Positions 42,044-53,535 of a DNA stretch of 64,000 bases are shown here, piece by piece; the stretch's first letter is position 1; each line of letters begins with the position of its first letter. A program made the position numbers and the translations under genes. The notes beneath the pieces were generated by a model that saw nothing but the letters and a program-made list of their open reading frames with translations, made no database searches and was not told where the DNA came from. The stretch lies in the NCBI GenBank assembly GCA_958450325.1, contig OY288247.1, positions 14,994,429 through 15,058,428 on the forward strand. Direction: 5' to 3'. Source of the DNA: Agrostemma githago (Eukaryota; Streptophyta; Magnoliopsida; Caryophyllales; Caryophyllaceae).

Positions 42044-42071
42044 CTAGCCGTTTTACCCGTGTACTACACGA
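42044..42071 (-). mobile_element. Helitron 3' terminus on the minus strand
   Basis: Read on the minus strand, a hairpin CGTGTAGTACACG (42070-42058) is followed 10 bases later by CTAG ending at 42044, then T. The body would extend to the right; its 5' end was not located. Confidence 0.55.
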
Positions 42072-42333
42072 GTGATTTAAAAATTATATCAAAAATAAAA
42101 ACACATACATATAATTAAATACTCCGTATTTAATTTGTTTATGTATATTGTATGCGTCTCAATCGTTAATTTTTTTTAGTGTTTTTTACGCATAGATTAA
42201 CTAAAGCTAAATCTATCATTAAGATTGAAGCATATATATGACGATTACATATTCTTTTGTGATTATATGCGCATACACATTCATCTTTTGTGATTATATG
42301 CGAATAGACAATATGAAAGAGATAAAGAAAATA

Positions 42334-42824
42334 GGGTTATTTCATGAGAATAATCCCAACTATGTGTGTGCTTCTTAAATTAATCCAAACTATACTTAAT
42401 CTCATTTTAATATGAACTATGCTTTCATCAATCTCACTTTGCTATGAATGAAATTATGACTTGATATTACCGGTAATAGTGACTTGCTGTAACTTTCTAG
42501 GACTTTATTGGGTCCGTTGCGGTCGTGAAAGTCAATACAACAATAAAAACATTTTTTTCATGGTCTCTATAAGACCATTCGGAAAAAAAATGGAATTTGA
42601 ATTTTGCGAAACTTTTTTTTTTTTTTAACAATGTCCGAAATTGAAGACGAAATGTGAAGAAGAGTAAGAGGAAGAGTTGAATAAGGGAGGTTCAACAGGT
42701 AGTCGGTCGCCCATAGTAAAGCGAGATTAATGAAGACGTAGTTCATATTAAAATGAGATTAGGTATAGTTTGGATTATTTTAAGAAGCACACGCATAGTT
42801 GAGATTATTCTCATGAAATAACCC
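42334..42824. mobile_element. MULE-type MITE, 491 bp, copy 2
   Basis: Same family as 41307-41810, with termini GGGTTATTTCATGAGAATAA on both sides. The perfect 9-bp duplication AAGAAAATA flanks it (42325-42333 and 42825-42833). The two copies are diverged in the middle. Confidence 0.9.
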
Positions 42825-43467
42825 AAGAAAATATTAAATATCTAATGTACTCGTCGACATGTATTTTTGTAAACTTAAAAATATGATTAGCTTCTGGTCT
42901 CACACCATTTGAGAATCTAGCCCCTTGAAAACTGACTCATAATCAATCAACTTAACCTAAAAATATTCCAAAATAACCCATTGTTTTTACCTAAACTTGA
43001 AAAAAACCTAAACTTTAAATGATTAATAAACTTAAAAGTGGGATAAAACAAGACCAAATCTATATGATAGGTCGGTCCGTCGGATAAAGATCAACTTCCA
43101 TATTTGAAACACATTCTAATTAATAAGCGTCAACTTAAAATCTTAAGATCAAATATGTTTACGTGATATAATCTTAACAAATGTTACTACAATAACGATT
43201 ATTATACTCCGTATGGATTTAGTCATTGTTGCATTATGTATGTATAACAACTGACGGATTATTTGTATAAAGACAAAAAATCAAATAAAATTGTACGGAG
43301 TACAGTATAATATATGAACCCGCATAAATAAGAATTTTAAAAATTATTATATATTTATAATTTAAAAATAAAGATAATAAACGTAATAAAAAAGCTTTAA
43401 CCCTGTCGATATTTTGACATATCCCGACCTAAAATCCGTATAAAATCAATCTATGCGAACTCTTATT
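42825..43467. other. AT-rich spacer before LINE F
   Basis: No reading frame or terminal repeat was recognised. The last 10 bases (43458-43467, AACTCTTATT) are the left target duplication of LINE F. Confidence 0.5.
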
Positions 43468-45412
43468 GGGGAGGATATTGTGAAAGCTGTGCAAGACTTC
43501 TTCATCTCCGGTAAGCTCCTGAAACAATTAAACTGTGCTAATATTTCTCTTATTCCTAAGGTGAGTATGCCTCAGTCGGTGAGAGAGTTTCGGCTGATCT
43601 CGTGCTGTAATGTTTTGTACAAATGTATTGCGAAAATCATTTGTACAAGATTAACAGGTATTCTACCTCACATAATATCCCCGACTCAAGGGGGTTTTAT
43701 TGAGGGAAGAAGTATTGTGGATAATGTGCTTATCTGTCAGGATCTGGTTAGATTGTATAAAAGGGGTCGTGTATCGCCGAGATGCTTGTTTAAAGTCGAT
43801 ATTCATAAGGCGTATGATAGTGTCGAGTAGAGTTTTGTGGATCAAATGTTGGTGGCCCTTGATTTCCCAGATCATTTTCGTGAATTGATTATAGAGTGTG
43901 TCACTACTGTTTCATACTCTATTTGCGCTAGTGGGGATAACTTTGGTTTTTTTCGGGGAAAGAGGGGTCTGAGGCATGGTGATCCTATGTCTCCGTTGCT
44001 TTTCACGATATTTATGGAATATTTCTCGCGTATTATGTCCTTCGGCCTGGGGGAAATGCGATTCAGGTATCACCCAAAATGTGGGGCTATGAAACTTAGT
44101 CATTTGCTATTTGCTGATGATCTTCTCCTTTTTTGTAAGGGAGACTCGGAATCGATGGAGACTTTATGGAGGGCCTTTGCTATGTTTAGTAGAGTGTCCG
44201 GACTGAGTATTAGTGTCGGTAAGTCTCATGCTTATTTTGCTGGAGTAGATGATGACACGCAGAAAGGCTGCTATTTTACAGTTTGCAGGATGTGTCGAGG
44301 GTTCGATGCCCTTTCGGTACCTTGGATTGCCGATCCAAAGTACTCGTCTGGGGAAAAGTGATTGTGATATCCTGCTGGCGCGCATTATTGCTAGAATCTC
44401 TAGCATCGGTGCCCGTAAGCTTTCGTATGCCGGTAGACTGACGTTAGTTCAGTCTGTGTTATCTCAGCTGCACAACTACTGGGCTATGATTTTTATTATT
44501 CCGAGGTATGTAATGGCTCGAATTGGTAATATTTGTCGGAACTTCCTGTGGGAAGGGGGTGTGGAGGGCTCTAATAGGGCACTTGTTAGCTGGGAAAAAA
44601 TTTGTTGCTCGAAGAGGGAAGGGGGGCTCGGACTCAGGGATTTGGTCATTTGGAATAAGGTGGCTGTGGCTAAGTTGGCCTCATGGGTGTTCGATCAGCC
44701 GGACCGACTTTGGCTGAGATGGGTGAGCAATATCTATCTCCGAGGTACATCTTGGCGTGACTATCGGTCGCAAGCGGACGTCACGTGGGCGTGGAGGAAG
44801 ATCTGTCAAGTGAAAGAAAAGATAAAGGACATGTATGTTGCGGGTGGGTGGCATGACTCGAATAAGGCCTACTCGATTACTAAAGCTTACGATGAGGTGC
44901 GCCCTCATCGTCCTGTGGTCACGTGGTGGAGGCTGGTTTGGAGTAATTGGAGTGTTCCTAAACATAGCTTCATTTCGTGGTTAGTTTATAGAGGAGCTTT
45001 GAACACGAGAAGCAAACTTCTGAGAATTGGGGTTGCTGATTCAGACCTTTGCTATATGTGTGGCCTGCAGGAGGAGAGCCTACAACACTTATTCTTTGGG
45101 TGTTGCTGGAGCTCCCGGGTTGTGGGCCTGTTGGGGGAATTGGTGGGGAAGAGCATTCCTATTACTACCGGGTTACAGTGGGCAAAGAGGATAAGGGGAT
45201 CAAAGCTTCAATGTAATATCTTGCGAGCGATGATCAATGCGACTACATACCAGATTTGGGGCCAACGCAATAAGTGCAGATTTGATGGTATCTTATTACG
45301 TCCCCAACGTGCTACTGATTTGATTAAAGTGGATGTGCGGAATAGAATATTGTGTAAGATTAAATACCCTGTCTCTGCTAAAGATGCTAGATGGCTACAT
45401 AAATTGATGTAG
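43468..45412 (+). pseudogene. LINE F ORF2: reverse transcriptase to zf-RVT, one stop and one frameshift
   Basis: RT motifs in order: ANISLIPKVSMPQSVREFRLIS, GGFIEGRSIVDNVLICQ, FKVDIHKAYDSV, a TAG where Trp is expected (43828-43830), GLRHGDPMSPLLF, catalytic FADD at about 44110-44121, then a frameshift near 44270, YLGLPI, LSYAGRLTLVQSVL and the zinc-binding end (VPKHSFISWLVYRGALNTRSKL, CYMCGLQEES..HLFFGC), with the stop at 45410-45412. The ATG at 43453 lies in the target-site DNA, so the native start is lost. Only two lesions over 1.9 kb suggest a fairly recent insertion. Confidence 0.85.
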
Positions 45413-45476
45413 TCATTGGCCTTGTAAATCAGACTTTTATTCTTTGATAATATATTCTTACCTTTCACCAAAAAAA
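43468..45476 (+). mobile_element. LINE F, 5'-truncated L1-type LINE of a different subfamily
   Basis: It is flanked by the duplication AACTCTTATT (43458-43467 and 45477-45486), ends in a short poly(A) at 45469-45476, and begins abruptly inside ORF2. Its sequence and higher GC content set it apart from LINEs A-E, and it lacks their TTGCAAG end. Confidence 0.85.
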
Positions 45477-45486
45477 AACTCTTATT

Positions 45487-45952
45487 TTTCAGCCCGTGCA
45501 ATATCCGAACGTAAAATATCAAAACCGTGGCCCATCCCCCTAACCCATTTTGCTAAGTTTATACTCAGCTATATATAAACCTAATTTCTGATGCATATAT
45601 AAGCAATCTGTAACGTATCTTACATCAATAACAAATTGCACCTCAATAAGATACACATAATCCTCTATACTCCCTTTGTCTCAGTCATTTGTTCACCTTT
45701 GATTTGATTAATTGTTTTTCCACAAATAATATAAAAGGTTAACAAATGATCGAGATGGAAATAATGGTAAATTTGAAACCATATATAGTAAAATAAATCT
45801 AATAAAATGATATCAAATGAATGAATTTCATTCGATTTTGTAGAAGGATTGATATGACATTAGTTATAGGTCGATAACATCATACAATTGATGCAATTGA
45901 ACAATAACTTTAATGTTCCATAACTTCATTATTAATTGATAAATATGTGTAG
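45487..45952. other. AT-rich spacer with a small MITE
   Basis: Apart from the MITE at 45670-45767 I see no features. The last five bases, TGTAG (45948-45952), are the target duplication of the Athila-like element. Confidence 0.5.
45670..45767. mobile_element. Small Stowaway-like MITE, about 98 bp
   Basis: CTCCCTTTGTCTCAGTCATT on the left pairs imperfectly with the right end (reverse complement CCATTATTTCCATCTCGATC), continuing into TTTGTT(C/A)ACCTTT on both sides. It is flanked by TA. Confidence 0.5.
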
Positions 45953-46290
45953 TGATAAGTGTGTTTTATAGTGCTTTTTTATTGTGTTTAGTCCCGGTTT
46001 CTCTTGTGAAATCTCTCTTTGGAGCGGTTTCTTGGCTACTTATGCTTCTTCTAGATCATTTTAGGTTCCTAAGACCATTCTTGGAGAGGTGGAACGATTC
46101 CGAGTCGTTTCCGACACATTTGGAGCCAACGAAGAGAAGCAACGATCACCCGGTAGCTTAGACTCGATCCCGAGACCTTGGGACCCCTTCCCGAGCCCCT
46201 TAGACTCAATCCCGAGCACCGAGAATCGATGAGAAGCCCATGAGAAGCAAGTAGGGACCCCTGAGATCATATTTGAGGCCTACAAGACCC

Positions 46291-46437
46291 ATCTCGGTCG
46301 AGATAAGGGTCATCTCGGCCGAGATGAGGAGTACAGGCAAAGACGAGCCACTGATGCCCATTCTCGCCCGAAATCACATCATCTCGGCCGAGAAGAGTCT
46401 CATCTTGCCCGAGACCATCCCTTCTCGGCCGAGAAGG
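46291..46437. repeat. Palindrome cluster in outer 5' LTR (TCTCGGCCGAGA type)
   Basis: Six short palindromes or near-palindromes such as ATCTCGGTCGAGAT, CATCTCGGCCGAGATG and TTCTCGGCCGAGAA are arranged three on each side of a spacer with CACTGATGCCCAT. The cluster ends about 50 bases before the TATA box. Confidence 0.9.
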
Positions 46438-46487
46438 AGCAGAAGCAGCCCCGTGTTCTTCTTTTCTTCTCCTTTGCTCTTGAACCC

Positions 46488-46497
46488 TTATAAATAC
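46488..46497 (+). promoter_or_regulatory. TATA box of the outer LTR
   Basis: TTATAAATAC, just after the palindrome cluster and before TTTCCTTTGTATTG; the equivalent lies at about 61970 in the 3' LTR. Confidence 0.7.
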
Positions 46498-47600
46498 CTT
46501 TCCTTTGTATTGTTTAAGCACTTTTAGATTATCTTACATTAGACTAAACCCTAGATAGAGTTCCTCCTCTCATTAGCTTAATCTTTCCTTAATCTTTAAT
46601 TAAACTTAGCTTAATCTAGCTTGTAATCCTTGTATTAAGGGAATTCTTCAAGACTCATCCAAGATTGACAACCTTCGGAGATTTATTTGGGTTTTTCTTA
46701 TTAATGCAAGTTCTTACCTTTTCATCTTCTTGTTAGTAGGTATAATCTTCTCACTCTCTTTACTCTTAATCCTTGTTTAATCTTTCAAGTTTTAATCTTT
46801 GATTATTATTCTTGTTCTTGCTAGTTCCATTATGAATGCTAGGGTTATTATGTTGATTTCTCTTGTTAGTGTTAGTATTAGTTTGATTATGTGTGAGTAG
46901 ACTTTTTGTTGGGTTAGTAGGGGGATTAAGTGTGGATTATGGGTAATTAGGGTTTGATTAAGGGTAAAGGTGGATTCTTTGTTGCTAGTCACATGTTAAG
47001 AGCTCTATGTGTTTGTTGAATTGCTTGTTTGAGTTGTAGTGGTCATGCTTCTCATACTTGTTTTCATCTTCTCATTGTGTGATTGATTTGTGGTTGAATT
47101 CTTGTGTATTGGGTAATATTTTGCATGAGTATTCGGGTCTTGTCTTAGACACGAGAGTGCGGACATTGGCTTTGACACGAGAGCGCGGACCGACCTTAGT
47201 AACTAGGTGACACCTACACCCCTTGATTACCTAACTATCCTACTACACTTATGAACCCAAACTAACCCTACTCCTTTCCATATTTAATTTACCCATCTTG
47301 TTAGTATTGTTTCTCTAGTTTGATAGTTTCATTTAGCTCTAGTTGTTCCAATTAGTTCTTGTTATATCTAGTCCATTGTTAGTCCACTTTCATCATCTCC
47401 AATCATCATAGTTAATCAATTCTTGGTAGTTAGTCTCCCTTTGTGTTGTGTTGGCAATTTAGTCTTGTTTGTGAGTTGACCATAGTCTATACAACCTCTA
47501 CCGTCCCCGTGGACTCGACCCGACTTACCCTAGCTACCCGTTAGGATTAGTTGGACTCTACTTGTGGGTGGGGACCCACGGCAATTCCCTACCATCAATT

Positions 47601-47618
47601 TGGCGCCGTTGCCGGGGA
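47601..47618 (+). other. Primer-binding site, tRNA-Asp type
   Basis: TGGCGCCGTTGCCGGGGA, three bases after the LTR end, is complementary to the 3' end of plant tRNA-Asp and is typical of Athila elements. Confidence 0.8.
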
Positions 47619-47826
47619 CGGTGCATGTTTAGACTTAGTTTGCTTGATAACTTGACTTAGTTACCCCTCTTGTGTTCTTCTTCTATCTCTTGTGCATATA
47701 TTGTAGGCTTTTTCTTAGTTCATTTAGCTTTCTCCTCTTCTTGTCTTGGGTTGTGTTGGTTTATTGTCTCTACCTAGTGCCCATAAAGCACTAGGTATTC
47801 TCACGTTTGTTCCAAGTGTGTAGTGC

Positions 47827-50800
47827 ATGCCTAGGAGGAGAGACGACTTCTATCTCTTCAATCCAGAGCTGGAAAGACTCTTTAGAGCCTTTCGCCAACG
47901 GATGATTGACCGGGTTAGAAACTCTCAACCGGGTACTAGCAATACCATTGAAGAACAATCCCAAGGATCTGACTTTGACGAACAACCTCAAGGCAATACC
48001 GAAGGGACCTTCATCAATCCCTTTGGTACCTCTTCTAGTCATTCCTCTCAACCAACTTCTCCTTCAACATCTACGTCAACACCATCTACACCATCATCTC
48101 CCGCTTATCCAATAATGCCTAAGTTCTCTTCTCATTCAACCTTCACGGAAGATGTTTTGCCCGGTCCCACCGCTTTACCGGCCGCTTACGCCGGAAATTT
48201 TGTGGAAAAAACGCAATTTATTCAATTGGTTGAAAGAAGTCAATTTAGTGGGTTACCAACCGAAGATCCTCATCAACACATGGAAACTTTCTCGGATTAT
48301 TGCGATGCCATCTCACAACCGGGAGTAACCCAAGACCAAATCCGGTGGGTATTATTTCCTTTCTCTTTAATTGGCAAGACAAAGCAATGGTTCAAAGGTT
48401 TAGACAAGACGGCTCTCGGTATTGACACTTGGAAGAAGCTAGCCTTAGCATTCTACCAACAATTTTATCCACCGGAGAAGACCAATCTATTGAGAGCTTC
48501 AATCACGGGGTTTCAACAACGTGACGAAGAAAGTTTTATGAGTCATGGGAAAGGTTTAAAGCCTTGATCCGTTCTTATCCCCATCATGGGTTGGCCCAAT
48601 GGTTCCTTGTACAACAATTTTGGAACGGTTTATATGAAGATTCTAGGGCTATACTCAACATGGGTTCCAATGGAAGGTTTACCGAGGTCGATGACGATCA
48701 AACATGGGCTAGAATTGAAGAAATGGCGGTCCACAATTCCCAATATAGTAGGCCTAGGAAGGCAAATCGAGGGGGAAGGCACGAGATCGATGCCATAACA
48801 CAACTTAGTGCCGATCTTGGAGCACAATTGAAGACCCACATGGATACTATTGATAAAAAGCTCCAAAGTCACCTCAATCAAGTTCAAAGCACAAGTTCTT
48901 CCCACCAACATTCAATTCAAGAAGTTAATGCTATGGGAGTGGTTCCTCCTACATCTTATTACGGGATATGCGAGCTTTGTGGGATATATGGACATGAGCC
49001 TCTACATTGTCGAGCTAATATTGAGCAAGTAAATGTCGTTCAAGCATACAAGCAAGGTGTTCCATATTCTAAGCCTCAAATTGTGCCAAATCAACATATG
49101 TTCCAAGCTTCCCACCAACAAAGCCAACAACAACACCGTCCCATCTATGTTCCTCCTCCCTTAAGGGACAACAACCAAGGCTTCCAAGGTTATCAAGGCA
49201 ATCAAAGGCCTTTTAACAATTTCCAACAACATAACCAAGGTGCCTTCAACAACAATAAAGGTTCCATCAAGGGAACTTCAATCATCAAGGTGGTTTCCAA
49301 GGAAACTAACATTCTCAAGGATACCAAAGCAACAACCAAGGTTACCACAATCACAATCAAGACAATACTCAAGGGTTCCAAGGGAACTTTCAACAACAAC
49401 AAGGGTCCCAAAATCAACAACAAGAGAACAAGCAAAGGAGCCGGTCTCCAACTTATGACTATGGCATTCCCCTAGCCATTACCAATACCCCACACAATCA
49501 ACAATCTCCACTTAGAGAACCGGAGATACAAAAGACAATCTTAGAGATACAAAGAAGCCAATTGGAGATGCAAAAAGCTCAACATGAATTCTTCACTAAC
49601 CTTCAAATGGAAAACAAGGCAAGAGATACGCATGTGAAAATGCTTGAAACCCAACTAGCTCAAGTAGCTTCGGGTAGTTCTTCAAGACAAAAGGGGCAAC
49701 TACCTCCTCAAGGTGTACCGACGAAGTTTGAACATGTGAATGCCATAACCTTAAGGAGCGGTGCATCCTATGATTCTCCCTTGTTTCCTAGTGAGCAACA
49801 AGCTATGAAGGAAGTGCGATCTCCACCTCAAGACGATGAAAATTGGGGAAACTTCATGGAGGAGCAAGTCTTGTGGGAGGTAGAGAAACCCCATGAAGAC
49901 AAGCTTCCCCCACCCCAAGAAGGAGACAAAGGAAAAAAGAAAATGTCAATTGAAAAGTCCAAACCTAATGAGCAAGACAAGATACATATTAAGTTGCCTT
50001 TTCCAACAAGGCAAATGAAGACTAAGGTGGATGTTCAATTTGACAAGTTTGTTGACATTGTGAAGAAATTGGATGTGAGCATCCCTTTCACCGAGCTAAT
50101 TACCCAAGTCCCGGCATATGGAAAATTCATGAGAGAAATCTTGGCTAGGAAGCGATCCTTTGACAAGAAAGAGACTATAGCGTTCACAAGAGAGGTGAGC
50201 GAGCTCATTCAAGGCTCTACACTTCCTAAATTGAAGGATTCGGGTAGTTTATCAATCCCGTGCACCATAGGGAGCTTGAAGATTGATAGGGCATTATGTG
50301 ATTTGGGAGCAAGTGTGAGCATTCTTCCTTATTCTATTTGTGAGAGACTTGGGATGAGAGAGCTTAAGTATACCTCTATCACACTCCAAATGGCCGATCG
50401 TTCCCTAAATCGACCATTAGGAATGTTAGAGGATGTGCCTTTAAGAAAAGGGAAATTCTTCATCCCGGTTGACTTCCTCGTACTTGATATGCTGGAGGAT
50501 GCCATCACTCCCATTATCCTAGGCCGCCCATTTCTACATACCGCCGGTGCAATGATTGATGTGAATAATGGTAGGATCACTTTTGAGCTAGGCGACGAGA
50601 AGCTCGTGTTTGACCTCCAAGGAAACACCTCGCTTACAAATGAAGAATCGTGTAATATGATCCACGCCATGATGGACATCGAGCTAGGGGATGAGTCTAG
50701 TGAAAGCTTAAAAGATGACAACTTATGGGGAATTGAAGATAGTGATTCCGAGCTTGGGGCGGATGAATGCTCATATGATGTGTTTGATGACAAGTCGATT

Positions 50801-51064
50801 GGCAAGAAGAAGGTTGAGCCTCCCTCGAGGCCTTGTGAAGATGAGTAGACGTTTGGGTATATACCGAAGGATCGCAAGTACAAGTTCAAGCCGTTGAACT
50901 TAATAGATCGGGATGCCCCGGGAACGCCAAGGCAAGGTTGTGAAGACCCTTGGAGTGAAGGTTGGTATACCACAAGCTTGATCGAAGATTTCTCGAGAGC
51001 CTTCGATTTGTTACTCCGTGCTCTTGATGGCGATGGAGTTATCTATAGTGTTGTTGAAAAATGA
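47827..51064 (+). pseudogene. Athila-like gag-protease, two frameshifts and one stop
   Basis: 47827-48567: Gag N-terminus and capsid (SGLPTEDPHQHMETFSDYCD, VLFPFSLIGKTKQWFKGL, FYPPEKT). A one-base loss in a T-run at about 48537 shifts the frame. 48564-49475 continues Gag (LVQQFWNGLYEDSRAILN) and has a CX2CX4HX4C zinc knuckle (CELCGIYGHEPLHC, about 48970-49011), then a Gln/Asn-rich stretch with a second frameshift. 49562-50848: coiled segment, HVNAITLRSG, then protease (ALCDLGASVSILP, Asp at 50300; IILGRPFLHTAGAMID). A TAG at 50846 replaces a Trp seen in the nested copy. The frame then runs to a TGA at 51062. Gag would form particles and the protease would process it. Pol is absent. Confidence 0.85.
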
Positions 51065-51899
51065 TTGAAGAATGCACCATCCTTGGTTTGACGGAGTTCC
51101 AAAAGAACCGTCTTATTGTATATATCTCTTTCTTATTCTTTTGTGTGTTTGTGGAATTCTTGTTATTTGGTTGTTTGATGAGCGATGTGAGGGAGGGATT
51201 GTGATAGATGTTTTGAGCGTATTTGATAGGTGTGAAGTGAAGAAGAAGTTTAGAGAGGAGTGGTTGATGATAGAAGCTCGGATCTTTGGCAAGAAAGTCG
51301 GTTTTTGAGCTTTTCGTGAGCTTTTGGGGACGGGATTCGAGATCCCGAGGTATTATTTGACTTGTGGGTGGAGCTATCAAGAGGATTGAAGGCCTAGAAG
51401 AGTCATCCCGGCCGGGAAGAGTTTCATCTCGGCCGAGATGAAGTGTGCGCGGAATCTGGAGCTACTGACTGCCCATCTCGACCGAGAAGAGGACTATCTC
51501 GGTCGAGAAGGGACCATTCCGACCGAGAAGGGACCATCTCGACCGGGATGGGTTTCAGCCTCCCATTTTTGCCTTCTCTTCGTTATTTGAGCCCACCCAA
51601 CCACTTTATACCCCCTCCCAACCTCTCTACCTACCCTTGCAACTATCATATAACCCCTACACTTCATATATACACATTCATCTTATCTTCTCTTCACTAT
51701 ACACCGAGTTTCACCTCAATTCCCACCTCATTTACACCAATGCAAGCTTAGAACTTCAACCGTGCGACTATATTGAGCATGAAGAGGGATAATGATGATA
51801 AAGGCAAGCATTATGCCGTTATTGATCTTTGAGACGATGGAGTTAGTAAGTTGCTAACCGGTTGGTAGGCGACTTTCCTTCTTTTCCGTCTTTTATTGC
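51065..51899. other. 3' non-coding region of the outer element, first part
   Basis: It follows the gag-protease stop directly. It holds the second type of palindrome cluster (51403-51552) and a TTTATACCCCCTCCCAACC stretch. The short frames are incidental. It ends with the duplication TAGTC of the nested element, whose first base is at 51900. Confidence 0.6.
51403..51552. repeat. Internal palindrome cluster of the outer element
   Basis: It mixes both forms: CATCCCGGCCGGGA, CATCTCGGCCGAGATG, ATCTCGACCGAGA, ATCTCGGTCGAGA, TTCCGACCGAGA and ATCTCGACCGGGAT. The spacer with CTACTGACTGCCCAT is as in the LTR clusters. A TATA-like TTTATACC follows at about 51604. Confidence 0.85.
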
Positions 51900-51904
51900 T
51901 AGTC

Positions 51905-53535
51905 TGATAAGTGTAGTTTGTAGTGCCTATTTTGCTGTGTTTCGGTCCCGTTTTCCTTGCAGAATCGCTCCTTGGGAGCGGTTCATGGGCTACTTATGCT
52001 TCCTCTAGCTCGTTTCAGGTTCCCGAGACCATTCATGACGGGTTGGAGCGATTCCGACTCAATACATACACTTTTCGGAGCCAACGAAGCGGAGGAACGA
52101 TCACTCGATGCCTTGATTTCGACCCCGAGACCATGGGACCCAATCCCGAGCCTCCGAGACCCGATCCCGAGTCTCGAGAATCGATGAGAAGTCCATGTGA
52201 AGCAAGGGGGAACCTTAAAGATCATATTGGAGGCCTACAAGACTCATCCCCGACGGGTATGCACCTCATCCCGTCCGGGATGAAGTGCGCTTTTAGAGGT
52301 GTCACTGCCAGGCTGTCCCGGTCGGGATGACAGGCCGTCCCGGTCGGGATGATCCCGTCCCGGTCGGGACCACCGTGCTGTAGCCGCAACTCCTTATTTC
52401 ATCCTCCTTCATTCTTGTACCCCTATAAATACTTCCCTCTTGTATTGTTTATAAATCTTACATTACCCTAGACTCTCTTAAGCCTCTCTACATCATTTAA
52501 ACCCTAGATTTAGTTCTCCTCTCATTAGTTTAATCATCCTTTAATCTTTAGTTAATGTTAGTTAATTAGTATTGTAATTAGTTCCTGTATTAAGAAGATA
52601 CTTGAAGACTCCTCCAAGCTTGACATCCTTGGAGATTATTTGGGTTTCTTATTTATGCAAGTTATCATCTTTTCTTCATCCTATTGTTGGTATAATCTTC
52701 CTTTCTCTTGTTTATTGTTATTATTTCAAGTTTGAATCTTTACTTAGTGTTCTTGTTATTGTTCTTGTTTTCTTTCATTATGGATGTTTGGATTGTGATG
52801 TTGTTTTATCTTTTCATTGTTGTAGTTAGTTTGATTATGAGTGAGTAGATTCCTTGTGGGTTAGTAGGGGGATTAAGGGTAGAATATGGGTGATTAGGGT
52901 TTGATTAGGGGTAAAGGGTGAATCTTTGTTGTTAGTCACATACTTGGCACACCATGTGTTTGTTGAAATGTTTGTTTGAGTTGTTGTGGCCATGCCTCTC
53001 ATGCTAGTCTTCCTCTACTCATTGTTTGTCATGTATGTGGTCGTGTTGAGAATAGTCATTACACATACAATGTGGACTAGGGTTTAGACGTCATCAAGCG
53101 CGAACCCACCTTGACATCGGTTTAAGTTGCGACAGCACGGACCGAATCTAGCAATTAGGAGGCACCTACACCCTTGACCACCCAAGTCACCCTACTACAC
53201 TTATGAACCCGACCTAACCCACTTCTTTCCATATTTGACTTCATCTTATTAGTTAGTCATCATTTCTTTAGTTTGCTAGTTAGTTTGATTATTAGTATTG
53301 CTTAGGATTGTTTTAGCCTAGTTCATCATTAGTCTAGTTCTTACCTCTCCTCCATCATAGTTTTACATTTATCGCTTCTTTGTGTTTGTTTGTGTGACCT
53401 AGTCTCGTTTTAGGCCGACCTAGTCTAACCCTTGCGACACCGTCTCCGTGGACACGACCCGACTTACCCTAACTACCGTTAGGTGCTAGCCGGTTATTAT
53501 TTGATCGGTGGGATCCACGACAATTCCCACCATCA
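51905..53535 (+). repeat. 5' LTR of the nested element
   Basis: 1,631 bp, with a palindrome cluster at 52244-52374 (TCCCGGTCGGGA type) and TATA box CCTATAAATAC at about 52422. The last line of the LTR (GGGATCCACGACAATTCC) mirrors the outer LTR end. Confidence 0.95.
52244..52374. repeat. Palindrome cluster in nested 5' LTR (TCCCGGTCGGGA type)
   Basis: CATCCCGTCCGGGATG, GTCCCGGTCGGGATGACAG, GTCCCGGTCGGGAT and GTCCCGGTCGGGAC surround a spacer with GTCACTGCCAG. It lies about 50 bases before the TATA box, the same position as in the outer LTR. Confidence 0.9.

Larger units (their letters stand above)
45953..47597 (+). repeat. 5' LTR of the outer Athila-like element
   Basis: 1,645 bp, with a palindrome cluster at 46291-46437 and a TATA box at 46488. 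It differs from the 3' LTR at some 25-35 sites by eye, with no net length change. Confidence 0.95.

Noticed and set aside
50329..50973. 214-codon minus-strand frame opposite the Athila-like protease
   Set aside because: It is antisense to a clearly conserved coding region, Ser/Pro-rich, has no TATA box and no recognisable domain.
51957..52330. Frames within the nested LTR (and twins at 57588-58037)
   Set aside because: They lie in LTR promoter DNA, are duplicated only because the LTR is, and consist partly of palindrome-unit translation.
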